A stretch of DNA of 64,000 nt from Pseudomonas costantinii (GCF_001870435.1 NZ_MDDR01000052.1:62001-126000), one strand, 5' to 3'. Shown: positions 17,549 to 27,653, numbered from the stretch's first letter. Translations and numbers: made by a program. Notes: generated from the letters alone by a model not told the origin.

Positions 17549-19270
17549 TTAAAGGAAAAAATCCAGGCGGAAATAGATCGGTGCTTCACGTTCCGTGATC
17601 GGGTCCGGTCGTTCCAAAGAGTGTGCAAAGGTCACCGTGGCCGCGACGTTCTTGCCGCGGGCAAACAGCTCCACCGAATTACTGCTCATGCGCCCATGCT
17701 GCTCGGCGTTGTAGCGGTCATGGCTGATCACGCCCCTGTCATAACCGAGACTGGTGCCGTACTCAGCAAACACCGGTTGCATCCAGGCCCAGGTCACCGG
17801 GCGGCTCCAGCGCAAGTCGTTGCGCCAGTAACCGCCGCTGTCGCCGGCGAGCATCTGGTCCTTGTAGCCACGAATCGACGACTGCCCGCCCAGGCTCATG
17901 CGCTGCGGGCTGAACAGCACGTCTTCACTGTGCTGGCCGGTCATCAAGCTGCTGAAACTGAGGGACTCGCCCCACAACTTGAACGGGTACTGGTAGCTCA
18001 CCGTGGCCGTGTATTTGCGGTAGCGCGCATCGGCCTGGCCCGGGCCTGGGTGATGATTGGCCTGGGCGTCGAACGCACCGATGCCGTCTTGCATACCCAG
18101 GTCGATGTTGAGGAATGACCCGCCAATCCGTCGCCCGTGGTTGATGCCGAATTGGGCTTCGCTGAGGCGGTTGCTGCTGAGTGCGAGCTTGCTGTCTTCG
18201 ATGAAGTTGTTGGTGCGCAGGTAAGCCACCCCGGTGCTCAGGGAGGTTTTGCTCAGGGCGTCTCGGTGGATCACCCGCTCCAGGCGCAATTGGTAGTTTT
18301 GGCTGTCGCCGGTCTGCTTGAAATTGAACCCGTTGGCCTGGGCCTGGGAGCGATACTCGCTTTCGTTGTAGCTGTACGTGAGGGTCCACCAGCCGAAAGG
18401 CAGGCTGTAATTGAGCATCGAGTTGCGTGAGGTTTTCTGGTGATCGCTGACTGCATCGTGGCCACCACGCAGCGAGAGTTGGTCGGTCAGGCCCAGCGGA
18501 TTATCCCAATCCAGACTGGCGCCCCACTGCTGCTCGCCGGTGCTTCGCTGGCCGCCGTTGTGGCGCGACAGCCCGACACGCCAAGGTTTTTGCGGAGTGT
18601 TTTTGACCAGTACCTCGCTGCCGCCCACAACGTTGCCCGGCGCCAGCTCCATCTGCGCCTGATTCGACGGCAGGCGGTTCAACTGGTCGACCATCTGCTC
18701 GATTTCCCGCAGGTTGAGCAAGTCGCCCGGTTTACCCGGAAAGCTCATCGCCAATTGGCGGTCGGTGATGCCGCTGCCCTCAGCACCCTTCAACCCTTCC
18801 AGCTTGCCTTCGACCACTTGAATCTTAAGGTTGCCGCTGGAGAGGTCCTGCTGTGGCAGGTAGGCGCGACTGGTCACCAAGCCCTTCGCCAGGTAGAGGT
18901 CGGTGATGACCTTGAGCAGTTCGTTGAGCTGCGGCACGCCGAGACATTGGCCGATATAGGGTTTGATCAGGCTGGCGCGCTCGCCTTCGGACAGCGCGTC
19001 GGCCCCCGAGAGCTCGATGGTTTTGATCGGGAAGCAGCGTGTGTCGGCGGGTGCTGTTGGCGTGGCAGGGGCTGCGGTTTTACCGGGCAGGTCCTTGAGT
19101 TCTTCGATGCGCCGTTGCTGCTCTTCGAGCAGACGGTCCTGGCGATCACGAATCAGATCGGTGATACCCGGCGTGTTCTGCGGGGTAGCGGCTTGCGCCC
19201 ATCCGGCTGCGCCCAGGCAAAAAAAAACGGACAGCAGGCCAAGCCTGGTCCGGCGTGCAAAACGCCACAT
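17549..19270 (-). CDS. cdiB: Two-partner secretion transporter, TpsB/CdiB (ShlB/FhaC family)
   Basis: 573-residue outer-membrane beta-barrel that exports the adjacent TpsA. A signal peptide (MWRFARRTRLGLL... cut after WAQA) is followed by an N-terminal helix/linker rich in Q/R/E, two POTRA domains (first near CFPIKTIELSGADAL; second near LVKNTPQKPWRVGLS) and a 16-strand barrel. The conserved loop-6 text is QSSIRGYKDQMLAGDSG (contains RGY). The protein ends in the aromatic LDFFL, typical for outer-membrane insertion. I chose the ATG at 19270 because AGAGGG sits 8 nt before it and it begins the signal peptide. An ATG at 19342 would add 24 poorly matching residues. Likely one operon with cdiA. 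Confidence 0.92.
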   Translation of the reverse strand: MWRFARRTRLGLLSVFFCLGAAGWAQAATPQNTPGITDLIRDRQDRLLEEQQRRIEELKDLPGKTAAPATPTAPADTRCFPIKTIELSGADALSEGERASLIKPYIGQCLGVPQLNELLKVITDLYLAKGLVTSRAYLPQQDLSSGNLKIQVVEGKLEGLKGAEGSGITDRQLAMSFPGKPGDLLNLREIEQMVDQLNRLPSNQAQMELAPGNVVGGSEVLVKNTPQKPWRVGLSRHNGGQRSTGEQQWGASLDWDNPLGLTDQLSLRGGHDAVSDHQKTSRNSMLNYSLPFGWWTLTYSYNESEYRSQAQANGFNFKQTGDSQNYQLRLERVIHRDALSKTSLSTGVAYLRTNNFIEDSKLALSSNRLSEAQFGINHGRRIGGSFLNIDLGMQDGIGAFDAQANHHPGPGQADARYRKYTATVSYQYPFKLWGESLSFSSLMTGQHSEDVLFSPQRMSLGGQSSIRGYKDQMLAGDSGGYWRNDLRWSRPVTWAWMQPVFAEYGTSLGYDRGVISHDRYNAEQHGRMSSNSVELFARGKNVAATVTFAHSLERPDPITEREAPIYFRLDFFL

Positions 19271-19669
19271 TCTTAGATCCCTCTGAAATGGCGTTGTGCC
19301 ACTATTTTCGGCGATCATATGGTGGCACTTTGATGGCGTCAATTAAATGTACAGCCTTGTATCACAACAAATACACAGCCATTTCCTGCCGGTTTTAGCT
19401 ATGTCTTTGCATATCAAATAGTTAAACCACATCCCGATTGAAGAACAGCTTGGACAAACCAAAACCAGCGCGGGCGTTCCTTGCAGCCCACGCAATACTC
19501 TTTTGTCATCAAGCCCATTGATAGCTCCCTAACGAAACCCCCATGCTAGAGGGCTAATCTCGCGCTTATATCATTCCGAATGATAGTTACCTTTGCTTCA
19601 TTCGATTCGTGACATAGCACATCGCCGCGCATGATCCGCCCATCTCAAATACATTGGCGGATGCACCTC
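19271..19669. other. Intergenic between divergent cdiB and mexE
   Basis: About 400 bases, AT-richer than the flanks. It contains the two LysR-type boxes listed separately near the mexE side. No other gene or RNA was recognised. The cdiB promoter should lie in the 19280-19420 part, but no clear hexamers are assigned. Confidence 0.5.
19508..19593 (+). promoter_or_regulatory. LysR-type (MexT-like) boxes upstream of mexE
   Basis: Two ATC-N9-GAT palindromes occur: ATCAAGCCCATTGAT (19508-19522) and ATCATTCCGAATGAT (19570-19584). The second, extended to 19593, reads ATCA-N5-AATGAT-N4-ACCTT. This is close to the published MexT consensus ATCA-N5-GTCGAT-N4-ACYAT of P. aeruginosa. Control by MexT is inference; mexT is not in the window. 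Confidence 0.65.
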
Positions 19670-20911
19670 ATGGAACAGTCACTCAAACATTTGCGCTTCC
19701 CCCTGGCGATCTTGGCCGTGGTGGTGATGAGCGCATGCGGCAAGACCCCGGATCAAGCGGCCGCCATGCCCCCTGCGAAAATCAGCGTGGCCAAGGTGCT
19801 TGAACAACCGGTCAACGAGTGGGATGAATTCACCGGTCGCCTGGAAGCGCCGGAAACCGTGCAGATTCGTCCGCGCGTGTCCGGCCAGATCGACCAGGTG
19901 GCCTTCACCGAAGGCGCCTTGGTGAAGAAAGGCGACTTGCTGTTCCAGATCGACCCGCGTCCGTTCCAGGCCGAAGTGCGCCGCCTTGAAGCCCAGTTGC
20001 AACAAACCAGAGCCGCCGCCAGCCGTAGCGATAATGAAGCGCAACGTGGCGAACGCCTGCGTCAGAGCAATGCGATCTCAGCCGAACTGGCTGACTCGCG
20101 CACCACCGCCGCCCAGGAAGCCCGCGCCGCTGTAGCCGGGATCCAGGCGCAGTTGGACCTGGCCAAGTTGAACCTGAGCTTCACCCGCGTAACGTCGCCG
20201 ATCAGCGGCCGCGTCAGCCGTGCCGAAATCACTGCCGGTAACCTGGTGACCGCCGACACCACCGCGCTGACCAGCGTGGTTTCCACCGACAAGGTCTACG
20301 CCTACTTCGACGCCGACGAGCGTGTGTACCTCAAGTACACCGAGTTGGCCCGTGAAGGCCGCCGTGGCGCGACAACCCCTGTGTACCTGGGCCTGTCCAA
20401 CGAAACCGGCAACCCGCACCTGGGCCAGATGAACTTCGTCGATAACCAGGTCAACCCGGCCACCGGCACCATCCGTGGTCGCGCTGTGTTTGATAACAGC
20501 AAGGGCGAATACACCCCTGGCCTGTATGCCCGCCTGAAGTTGGTCGGCAGCGGCACCTACTCCGCCGTGCTGATCAACGACGAAGCCGTCGGTACCGACC
20601 TGGGCAAGAAGTTCGTGCTGGTGATGGACGGCGACAAGCCGGCTTATCGCGCGGTGGAACTGGGGCCGAAGATCGAAGGCTTGCGCATCGTGCGCAGCGG
20701 TTTGAACAAGGACGACACCATCGTCGTGAAGGGCTTGCAGCGCATTCGCCCGGGGTCGCCGGTTGCACCGGAAACCATCCCGATGGCCAGCAAGGAAACC
20801 CTCGCCGCCTTGGCACAACAACGAGAAGCGCTTGAAGCCAGCAACCTGGAGCAAGTGGCACCGGATAAAGCCGCGCCCAAGCTCGCAGCCGTCGCGACTC
20901 CACGCGGTTAA
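19670..20911 (+). CDS. mexE: RND efflux periplasmic adaptor protein MexE
   Basis: 413-residue membrane fusion protein linking the RND pump to the outer-membrane channel. Lipoprotein signal peptide with lipobox VMSAC (cysteine near residue 23), biotinyl-lipoyl-like domain (VQIRPRVSGQIDQVAF and SFTRVTSPISGRVSRAEI), alpha-helical hairpin rich in Q/R/A, and beta-barrel domain. The N-terminus MEQSLKHLRFPL is essentially that of P. aeruginosa MexE, which fixes the start at 19670 rather than the in-frame ATG at 19631. First gene of mexE-mexF-oprN. In P. aeruginosa this pump exports chloramphenicol, fluoroquinolones and quorum-signal precursors. Confidence 0.94.
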   Translation: MEQSLKHLRFPLAILAVVVMSACGKTPDQAAAMPPAKISVAKVLEQPVNEWDEFTGRLEAPETVQIRPRVSGQIDQVAFTEGALVKKGDLLFQIDPRPFQAEVRRLEAQLQQTRAAASRSDNEAQRGERLRQSNAISAELADSRTTAAQEARAAVAGIQAQLDLAKLNLSFTRVTSPISGRVSRAEITAGNLVTADTTALTSVVSTDKVYAYFDADERVYLKYTELAREGRRGATTPVYLGLSNETGNPHLGQMNFVDNQVNPATGTIRGRAVFDNSKGEYTPGLYARLKLVGSGTYSAVLINDEAVGTDLGKKFVLVMDGDKPAYRAVELGPKIEGLRIVRSGLNKDDTIVVKGLQRIRPGSPVAPETIPMASKETLAALAQQREALEASNLEQVAPDKAAPKLAAVATPRG

Positions 20912-20926
20912 GGGATACAACTCAAG

Positions 20927-23900
20927 ATGAATTTTTCCAAGTTCTTCATTTCGCGGCCGATCTTCGCAGCGGTGCTGTCGCTGTTGATCCTGATCGCCGG
21001 TGCGATCTCGCTGTTCCAATTGCCGATCAGCGAATACCCGGAGGTGGTGCCGCCGACCGTCGTGGTACGTGCCAACTTCCCGGGCGCCAACCCTAAAGTC
21101 ATCGGTGAAACCGTAGCTGCCCCTTTGGAGCAAGCCATCACCGGCGTCGAAAACATGTTGTACATGTCGTCGCAGTCGACCGCTGATGGCAAGCTGACGC
21201 TGACCATCACCTTCGCCCTGGGCACCGACCTGGACAACGCGCAGGTGCAAGTGCAAAACCGTGTGACCCGGACTCAGCCAAAACTGCCTGAGGAAGTGAC
21301 GCGCATCGGTATTACCGTGGACAAGGCCTCCCCCGACCTGACCATGGTGGTGCACTTGACCTCCCCGGATCAGCGCTACGACATGCTTTACCTGTCCAAC
21401 TACGCCTTGCTTAACATCAAGGATGAGTTGGCGCGCCTGGGCGGCGTGGGTGATGTACAGCTGTTCGGCATGGGCGACTACTCCCTGCGGGTGTGGCTCG
21501 ATCCAAACAAGACCGCTTCGCGCAACCTGACCGCTACTGATGTGGTCAACGCGATTCGCGAGCAAAACCGTCAAGTGGCCGCCGGTGCCTTGGGTGCGCC
21601 GCCTGCACCGAATGCCACCAGCTTCCAGTTGTCGGTGAACACTCAGGGCCGTCTGGTCACTGAAGAAGAGTTCGAGAACATCATCATTCGCTCAGGCGAA
21701 AATGGTGAAATCACACGCCTGAAGGACATCGCACGCGTCGAGCTGGGTTCCAGCCAATACGCCCTGCGTTCGTTGCTCAACAACCAACCGGCCGTGGCGA
21801 TCCCGATCTTCCAGCGCCCAGGTTCCAACGCGATCCAGATCTCCAACGAAGTGCGCGACAAGATGGAGGAGCTGAAAAAGAGCTTCCCGCAAGGGATGGA
21901 CTACAGCATCGTTTATGACCCCACCATCTTTGTACGTGGCTCCATCGAAGCAGTGGTTCACACCCTGTTCGAAGCACTGATCCTCGTGGTGCTGGTGGTG
22001 ATCCTGTTCCTGCAAACCTGGCGCGCCTCGATCATTCCATTGGTAGCGGTGCCGGTATCGTTGATCGGTACATTTGCGGTGATGCACCTGTTCGGCTTCT
22101 CGCTTAACGCGCTGTCACTGTTCGGTTTGGTACTCGCCATCGGTATCGTGGTGGATGACGCCATCGTGGTGGTGGAGAACGTCGAACGAAACATCGAACT
22201 GGGCCTGGAACCGTTCCCGGCCACTGAAAAAGCCATGAGCGAAGTAACTGGGCCGATCATTGCCACGGCGTTGGTGCTGTGTGCGGTGTTCATCCCAGCG
22301 GCCTTTATCAGCGGCTTGACCGGGCAGTTCTACAAGCAGTTCGCCTTGACCATTGCGATCTCGACGGTGATCTCGGCCTTCAACTCGCTGACGTTGTCGC
22401 CTGCCTTGGCTGCGGTGTTGCTCAAGGGCCACAACGCGCCGAAAGATGGCTTCTCCAAGTTCCTCGACAAGTTGCTGGGTGGCTGGTTGTTCAAACCGTT
22501 CAACCGCTTCTTCGAGAAAGCCAGCCATGGTTATGTCGGCACTGTACGCCGGGTGATTCGCGGCAGTGGTATCGCGCTGTTCCTGTACGCCGGCTTGATG
22601 GTCCTGACCTGGCTGGGCTTTGCCCACACGCCAACCGGTTTCGTACCGGCCCAGGACAAGCAATACCTGGTGGCCTTCGCGCAATTGCCGGATGCCGCGA
22701 GCCTGGATCGCACCGAAGACGTGATCAAGCGCATGTCCGACATTGCCCTGAAACAGCCGGGCGTAGACAGCGCCGTAGCGTTCCCGGGCCTGTCGATCAA
22801 CGGCTTCACCAACAGCCCGAACAGCGGCATCGTGTTCGTGACCTTGAAGCCGTTCGACGAGCGTAAAGACCCGAGCATGTCCGCCGGCGCGATTGCCGGT
22901 GCACTGAACGGCAAGTACAGCAGCATCCAGGAAGCCTACATGGCGATCTTCCCACCGCCGCCGGTACAGGGCCTGGGTACGATCGGTGGGTTCCGCCTGC
23001 AAATCGAAGACCGTGGCAACCTGGGTTACGACGAGCTGTACAAAGAAACCCAGAACATCATCACCAAGAGCCATACCACACCTGAGTTGTTCGGCCTGTT
23101 CACCAGCTACACGGTCAACGTGCCTCAGGTCGATGCTGCCATCGACCGCGAAAAGGCCAAGACCCACGGCGTGGCGATCAGCGACATCTTCGACACCCTG
23201 CAGATCTACCTGGGTTCGTTGTATGCCAACGACTTCAACCGCTTTGGCCGTACTTACCAGGTCAACGTGCAGGCTGAGCAACAGTTCCGCCTGGATGAAG
23301 ACCAGATCGGCCAGTTGAAAGTGCGTAACAACAAAGGCGAGATGATCCCGCTGGCGACCTTTATCAAGGTCAGCGATACCTCGGGCCCGGACCGCGTGAT
23401 GCACTACAACGGCTTCATCACCGCAGAAATCAACGGCAACGCTGCACCGGGCTACAGCTCCGGCCAGGCCCAGGCCGCGATTGAAAAGCTGTTGAAAGAC
23501 GAACTGCCCAACGGCATGACCTACGAGTGGACTGACCTGACTTATCAGCAAATCCTCTCGGGCAACACCGCGCTGTTCGTGTTCCCGCTCTGTGTACTGC
23601 TGGCGTTCCTGGTACTGGCCGCCCAATACGAAAGCTGGAGCCTGCCACTGGCGGTGATCCTGATCGTACCGATGACCCTGCTGTCGGCCATCACCGGGGT
23701 GATCCTTTCGGGCGGCGACAACAACATCTTCACCCAGATCGGCTTGATCGTACTGGTGGGCCTGGCCTGTAAGAACGCGATTCTGATCGTCGAGTTCGCC
23801 AAGGATAAACAGCAGGAAGGCCTCGACCCGCTCGCCGCGGTACTGGAAGCCTGCCGCCTGCGTCTGCGGCCGATCCTGATGACCTCGTTCGCCTTCATCA

Positions 23901-24106
23901 TGGGTGTGGTGCCTCTGGTGTTGTCCAGCGGTGCCGGTGCCGAGATGCGTCATGCCATGGGCGTGGCGGTGTTCTCCGGGATGATCGGGGTGACCTTCTT
24001 CGGTCTGTTGCTGACGCCAGTGTTCTACGTACTGATCCGTCGCTATGTGGAGCGCGGTGAAGCGCGCAAAGCGGCCAAGGCCTTGAAGCTGGAGACACAG
24101 CAATGA
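20927..24106 (+). CDS. mexF: RND multidrug efflux transporter MexF
   Basis: 1059-residue inner-membrane proton/drug antiporter of the HAE-1 family, full length. It has 12 transmembrane helices with two large periplasmic loops. The relay aspartates are in helix 4 (GIVVDDAIVVVENVERN). The N-terminus is MNFSKFFISRPIFAAVLS and the second half repeats the fold (LVGLACKNAILIVEFAK). It starts 15 bp after mexE and overlaps oprN by 4 bp (ATGA), so the three genes are one operon. No damage seen. Confidence 0.95.
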   Translation: MNFSKFFISRPIFAAVLSLLILIAGAISLFQLPISEYPEVVPPTVVVRANFPGANPKVIGETVAAPLEQAITGVENMLYMSSQSTADGKLTLTITFALGTDLDNAQVQVQNRVTRTQPKLPEEVTRIGITVDKASPDLTMVVHLTSPDQRYDMLYLSNYALLNIKDELARLGGVGDVQLFGMGDYSLRVWLDPNKTASRNLTATDVVNAIREQNRQVAAGALGAPPAPNATSFQLSVNTQGRLVTEEEFENIIIRSGENGEITRLKDIARVELGSSQYALRSLLNNQPAVAIPIFQRPGSNAIQISNEVRDKMEELKKSFPQGMDYSIVYDPTIFVRGSIEAVVHTLFEALILVVLVVILFLQTWRASIIPLVAVPVSLIGTFAVMHLFGFSLNALSLFGLVLAIGIVVDDAIVVVENVERNIELGLEPFPATEKAMSEVTGPIIATALVLCAVFIPAAFISGLTGQFYKQFALTIAISTVISAFNSLTLSPALAAVLLKGHNAPKDGFSKFLDKLLGGWLFKPFNRFFEKASHGYVGTVRRVIRGSGIALFLYAGLMVLTWLGFAHTPTGFVPAQDKQYLVAFAQLPDAASLDRTEDVIKRMSDIALKQPGVDSAVAFPGLSINGFTNSPNSGIVFVTLKPFDERKDPSMSAGAIAGALNGKYSSIQEAYMAIFPPPPVQGLGTIGGFRLQIEDRGNLGYDELYKETQNIITKSHTTPELFGLFTSYTVNVPQVDAAIDREKAKTHGVAISDIFDTLQIYLGSLYANDFNRFGRTYQVNVQAEQQFRLDEDQIGQLKVRNNKGEMIPLATFIKVSDTSGPDRVMHYNGFITAEINGNAAPGYSSGQAQAAIEKLLKDELPNGMTYEWTDLTYQQILSGNTALFVFPLCVLLAFLVLAAQYESWSLPLAVILIVPMTLLSAITGVILSGGDNNIFTQIGLIVLVGLACKNAILIVEFAKDKQQEGLDPLAAVLEACRLRLRPILMTSFAFIMGVVPLVLSSGAGAEMRHAMGVAVFSGMIGVTFFGLLLTPVFYVLIRRYVERGEARKAAKALKLETQQ

Positions 24107-25518
24107 GTGTAAAAGTCTTTCTGCCGAGCTTGCTGGTACTGGCGCTGAGCGCCTGTGCCGTGGGCCCGGACTATAAAACCGAGAAATTGGAGGCGGCCAA
24201 TATCACGGCCGCCGCCGACACCAAAAGCTACGACCATGCCAAGTACGAAGGCATCTGGTGGCAGCAGTTCGAGGACCCTACCCTCAACCAACTGGTGACC
24301 CAGTCGTTGAGCGGTAACCGCGACCTGCGTGTGGCGTTCGCCCGTCTGCGTGCGGCACGCGCCATTCGTGATGACGTGGCCACCGACATCATGCCGGTTG
24401 TCACCTCGCGGGCCAGCAGTGATGTGGGCAAAGGCCAGATCCCCGGCCAGACCACCCAACGCGTCAACAGCGAGCGTTATGACCTGGGCCTGGACATGGC
24501 CTGGGAAGTGGATTTGTTCGGCCGCATCCGCCGCAACCTGGAAGCCAGCGACGCTGACCAACAAGTCGCCGAAGCCGACCTGTACCAACTGCAAGTCACC
24601 ATGATTGCCGAGTTGGTGGACGCCTACGGCCAACTGCGCGGCGCTCAGTTGCGCGAACGCATTGCCCTGGACAACCTGAAGAACCAGCAGGAATCGCGCA
24701 CCATCACCGTCAGCCTGCGTGATGCCGGTGTCGGCGATCAGTTGGATGTGGAACGTGCCGACGCCCGTCTGGCGGCGGTCGAAGCCAGCGTGCCGCAACT
24801 GCAAGCTGAGCAAGTGCGCGAGCGTAACCGCATCGCCACCCTCCTCGGCCAGCGCCCCGACAAGCTGACGGTGGACCTGAGTCCGAAAGACTTGCCGGCG
24901 ATTGCCAAGGCGTTGCCGATCGGTGACCCGGGGCAACTGCTGCAACGTCGTCCGGACATCCTCAGTGCAGAACGCAAACTGGCCGCCGCCACCGCGCGTA
25001 TCGGCGTGGCCAAGGCCGACCTGTTCCCACGGGTCAGCCTCAGCGGCTTCCTCGGCTTTACCGCCGGGCGCGGCTCGCAAATCGGTTCGGCTGCGGCGAA
25101 TGCCTGGTCGCTTGGCCCAAGCATTACCTGGGCCGCATTTGACCTGGGCAGCGTGCGCGCTCGTTTGCGCGGCGCGAATGCCGAGGCTGATGGCGCCTTG
25201 GCGACGTATGAGCAGCAAGTGTTGCTGGCGCTGGAAGAATCGGAAAATGCCTTCAGTGATTACGGCAAACGCCAACAGCGTCTGGTCTCGCTGATCCGTC
25301 AAAGTGAATCCAGCCGCGCCGCTGCCGACCTCGCCGCGATCCGTTATCGCGAAGGCACCGTGGACTTCCTGGTGCTGCTCGACGCCCAACGCGAACGCCT
25401 GGCCGCCGAAGACTCCCAGGCCCAGGCCGAAGTGGACTTGTATCGCGGGATTGTCGCGATCTACAAGGCCCTGGGTGGTGGCTGGCAGCCGGACACGGTG
25501 GTCGCCAGCAGCAAGTGA
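24103..25518 (+). CDS. oprN: Outer-membrane efflux channel OprN
   Basis: 471-residue TolC-family (NodT type) outer-membrane lipoprotein. Lipobox LALSAC with cysteine at about residue 18, followed by AVGPDYK, the usual start of this family. Two repeated coiled-coil/beta segments, with LLQRRPDILSAERKL (the conserved RRPDI) in the second. Overlaps the end of mexF by 4 bp. A strong terminator follows at 25561. Confidence 0.93.
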   Translation: MSVKVFLPSLLVLALSACAVGPDYKTEKLEAANITAAADTKSYDHAKYEGIWWQQFEDPTLNQLVTQSLSGNRDLRVAFARLRAARAIRDDVATDIMPVVTSRASSDVGKGQIPGQTTQRVNSERYDLGLDMAWEVDLFGRIRRNLEASDADQQVAEADLYQLQVTMIAELVDAYGQLRGAQLRERIALDNLKNQQESRTITVSLRDAGVGDQLDVERADARLAAVEASVPQLQAEQVRERNRIATLLGQRPDKLTVDLSPKDLPAIAKALPIGDPGQLLQRRPDILSAERKLAAATARIGVAKADLFPRVSLSGFLGFTAGRGSQIGSAAANAWSLGPSITWAAFDLGSVRARLRGANAEADGALATYEQQVLLALEESENAFSDYGKRQQRLVSLIRQSESSRAAADLAAIRYREGTVDFLVLLDAQRERLAAEDSQAQAEVDLYRGIVAIYKALGGGWQPDTVVASSK

Positions 25519-25560
25519 TGTAAAGAGCTCCTTTGGTTGGTCGCATCCAGCCAATTTTTA

Positions 25561-25596
25561 GCCCCGCGCCGCATTCGGCCGCGGGGCTTTTTTTTG
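25561..25596 (+). terminator. Rho-independent terminator after oprN
   Basis: Stem GCCCCGC...GCGGGGC with a loop around CCGCATTCGGC followed by eight T residues, 43 bp after the oprN stop. It ends the mexEF-oprN operon. Confidence 0.93.
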
Positions 25597-25684
25597 CCTG
25601 GCGTGGCGAGCTTAAAATGCGTGGTGTGCTTCAATCACTCACAGTGAACCAGCAGGTCAATGACACTTTCAGAAGGAACCCGAG

Positions 25685-26587
25685 ATGGATCGACTTTCTG
25701 CTGCCCCCTACGCGTTACTGGTGATGTATGCCTGGGATATGTGCGACATCAACCCTCGTCAGATCCCGCCACAGATCGACGCACGAATTGCCGAAACCGG
25801 ATGGAATGTGGTCGGGTTTATTTCAGGCTCGGACGACATTTTGGTGTCTGGCCTGGGCTTGAGATCGACCATGCTCGGTGCCACTGACGATCAGCGAAGT
25901 CGAGTCTGTTACGGCTATGTCGCCCAGCGTAACGTCCAGGGTCAGGACCAGTTTGTGGTGGCGATCAGGGGCACGGACGGTGCGCAGGAATGGGGCGACG
26001 ACCTTGATTTCCTGATGATCGATCACCCCAATCCGAACGCCGGGCTGGTGGACCAGGGTTTCTGGGAAATCTATAAGACGATGCAGTTCCATGGTTTGAA
26101 CGGTGTGCAACCGGTGCCGCTTGCGCTCGGCATCAGCCAGTTGACGGCGGCAAACCCGCCGATGGTGTTGGGGCACAGCCTGGGATCGGCACTGGCCACC
26201 TACCTGACTCTCGACTTGAACCTGCAAAACTGTAATGCCAGCGCCTGCCTGTTTGCCTCACCGAGGACCGGCAACAAAACCTTTGTGAATTTCTTCGAGA
26301 CTCAGGTCAGTAACTACGACCTCTTTAACTACGCACTCGACGTTGTGCCGACCGTACCAAAGTGCGACGTACTGCATTTCTCCGACTACTACCCGTTGCT
26401 GCAAGCGAAAACGATTCCCGCCGATTGTTCAAGTTTCGAAATCCGGAACAACCCTCTGTGTAACCACCATCTGATTTGCTATACCGCGTTGCTTGACCCA
26501 TTGGCCTACGAGCAAGCCATCGCAGACCCGGATTGCACGACCGATGATCGAAACTGCGCGCAGTGTGTTCTGCCCGCCCAGGGTTGA
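25685..26587 (+). CDS. Lipase class 3 family protein
   Basis: 300-residue alpha/beta-hydrolase of the fungal-lipase-like (class 3) family. The nucleophile elbow GHSLGSALATYL (serine near residue 163), an upstream beta strand with VVAIRGTDGAQEW (oxyanion region) and a later aspartate in YALDVVPTVP fit the Ser-Asp-His triad; the histidine is probably in CNHHLICY. No signal peptide, so cytoplasmic or exported by another route. The GAAGGA-type ribosome site (AGAAGGAACCCGAG) precedes the ATG. It stands alone between a terminator and a convergent regulator; the substrate is unknown. Confidence 0.82.
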   Translation: MDRLSAAPYALLVMYAWDMCDINPRQIPPQIDARIAETGWNVVGFISGSDDILVSGLGLRSTMLGATDDQRSRVCYGYVAQRNVQGQDQFVVAIRGTDGAQEWGDDLDFLMIDHPNPNAGLVDQGFWEIYKTMQFHGLNGVQPVPLALGISQLTAANPPMVLGHSLGSALATYLTLDLNLQNCNASACLFASPRTGNKTFVNFFETQVSNYDLFNYALDVVPTVPKCDVLHFSDYYPLLQAKTIPADCSSFEIRNNPLCNHHLICYTALLDPLAYEQAIADPDCTTDDRNCAQCVLPAQG

Positions 26588-26630
26588 AATCAACACCCAA
26601 GGGCAGACCCTTGAGCCAACAGAAATCGGT

Positions 26631-27653
26631 CTATTGGCTCAACGCCTCGTTCAAGATCAAGCTACGGTAATGACCCGGATTTGACCCTGACCACTTTCGA
26701 AACGCCTTGTAAAACGAACTGGCGTCCGCAAACCCCAGCCGCGCAGCGATCTCGGCAAAGCTGATCTGCGGCTCTGCCAGCCAGACAATCGCCAATTCTT
26801 TGCGCACGCTGTCTTTGAGCCCCTGATAGGTCTGCCCTTCATCCGCCAGGCGCCGACGCAGGGTCGAGGCGGAGATGCACAGGCTGGCGGCCAGGCCGTC
26901 GGTTTCGGGCCAGGTGTCGGGGGGCATCTGGCGCAAGTCGTTCTTGATCCGGGTCGCGAAGCTGTCGGGGTCGCGGTATTTGACCAGGATGTTGGCCGGC
27001 GCATGCGCAAGAAAGCGCTTGAACTCATCAAAGCTGCGCTTGATCGGCAGGTCCAGACAGTCGGCGGAGAAGATCATGCGGGTGCGCGGCCGATCAAAGC
27101 GCAGGTTGTCAGAGAACATCACCTGATAGTCATCACAAAAGTCCGGCTGCGGGCAGCGCAGTTCGATCGCCAGGATCGGAATGCGCCGCCCGGCCAGCCA
27201 GCAGGCCACGCCGTGGACGATCATCCAATAAGCAAAGTAAGTAAACGCCCGCTTGGGTTGTGGCTCGGGTTCGAGCAGGACGATTTCCGCCAGGCTTTGC
27301 TGGCGCACCAACTGGGCAGGCAGATGATCGAGCATCAACGACAGAAACCCCAGGCCAGCTTCCAGGCTGGCGCCCAGGTTCGGTTGCGCCATGGAGGCAC
27401 GGCACAGGAACTCCAGGCTGCCGGACTTGAGCTTGCGCGGGTCCATGCCGAAGAACTCATCGTCCGTGCGTCGGGCCAGTAAACGCCAAAGGCGCGCATA
27501 CGCCGTGGCCGGTACCCGTGCGGTGGGTTGCTCCATCAGGGCCGGATCAATCCCGACTTTGCTCAATGCTTCAACCGTGGCCGCACCCGGCGCGCAGCTC
27601 TGCAGCAAGGCTTCGCGCACCAGATGAATGGAGATGGTGTCTTTTTCCGACAT
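26631..27653 (-). CDS. AraC-family transcriptional regulator with arabinose-binding-like N-terminal domain
   Basis: 340 residues. The N-terminal half (about 20-210) has the layout of the Arabinose_bd family found in OruR/ArgR-like Pseudomonas regulators. The C-terminal AraC domain (about 235-335) shows LCISASTLRRRLADEGQTY and FAEIAARLGFADASSFYKAF. Convergent with the lipase gene, 43 bp apart. No target can be named from the context, because the divergent J-domain gene is 132 bp away. Confidence 0.85.
   Translation of the reverse strand: MSEKDTISIHLVREALLQSCAPGAATVEALSKVGIDPALMEQPTARVPATAYARLWRLLARRTDDEFFGMDPRKLKSGSLEFLCRASMAQPNLGASLEAGLGFLSLMLDHLPAQLVRQQSLAEIVLLEPEPQPKRAFTYFAYWMIVHGVACWLAGRRIPILAIELRCPQPDFCDDYQVMFSDNLRFDRPRTRMIFSADCLDLPIKRSFDEFKRFLAHAPANILVKYRDPDSFATRIKNDLRQMPPDTWPETDGLAASLCISASTLRRRLADEGQTYQGLKDSVRKELAIVWLAEPQISFAEIAARLGFADASSFYKAFRKWSGSNPGHYRSLILNEALSQ

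Noticed and set aside
20078..21574. Minus-strand frames opposite mexE/mexF/oprN up to 660 codons
   Set aside because: Antisense of conserved RND genes in high-GC DNA; Gln/His-rich text is typical of such shadows.
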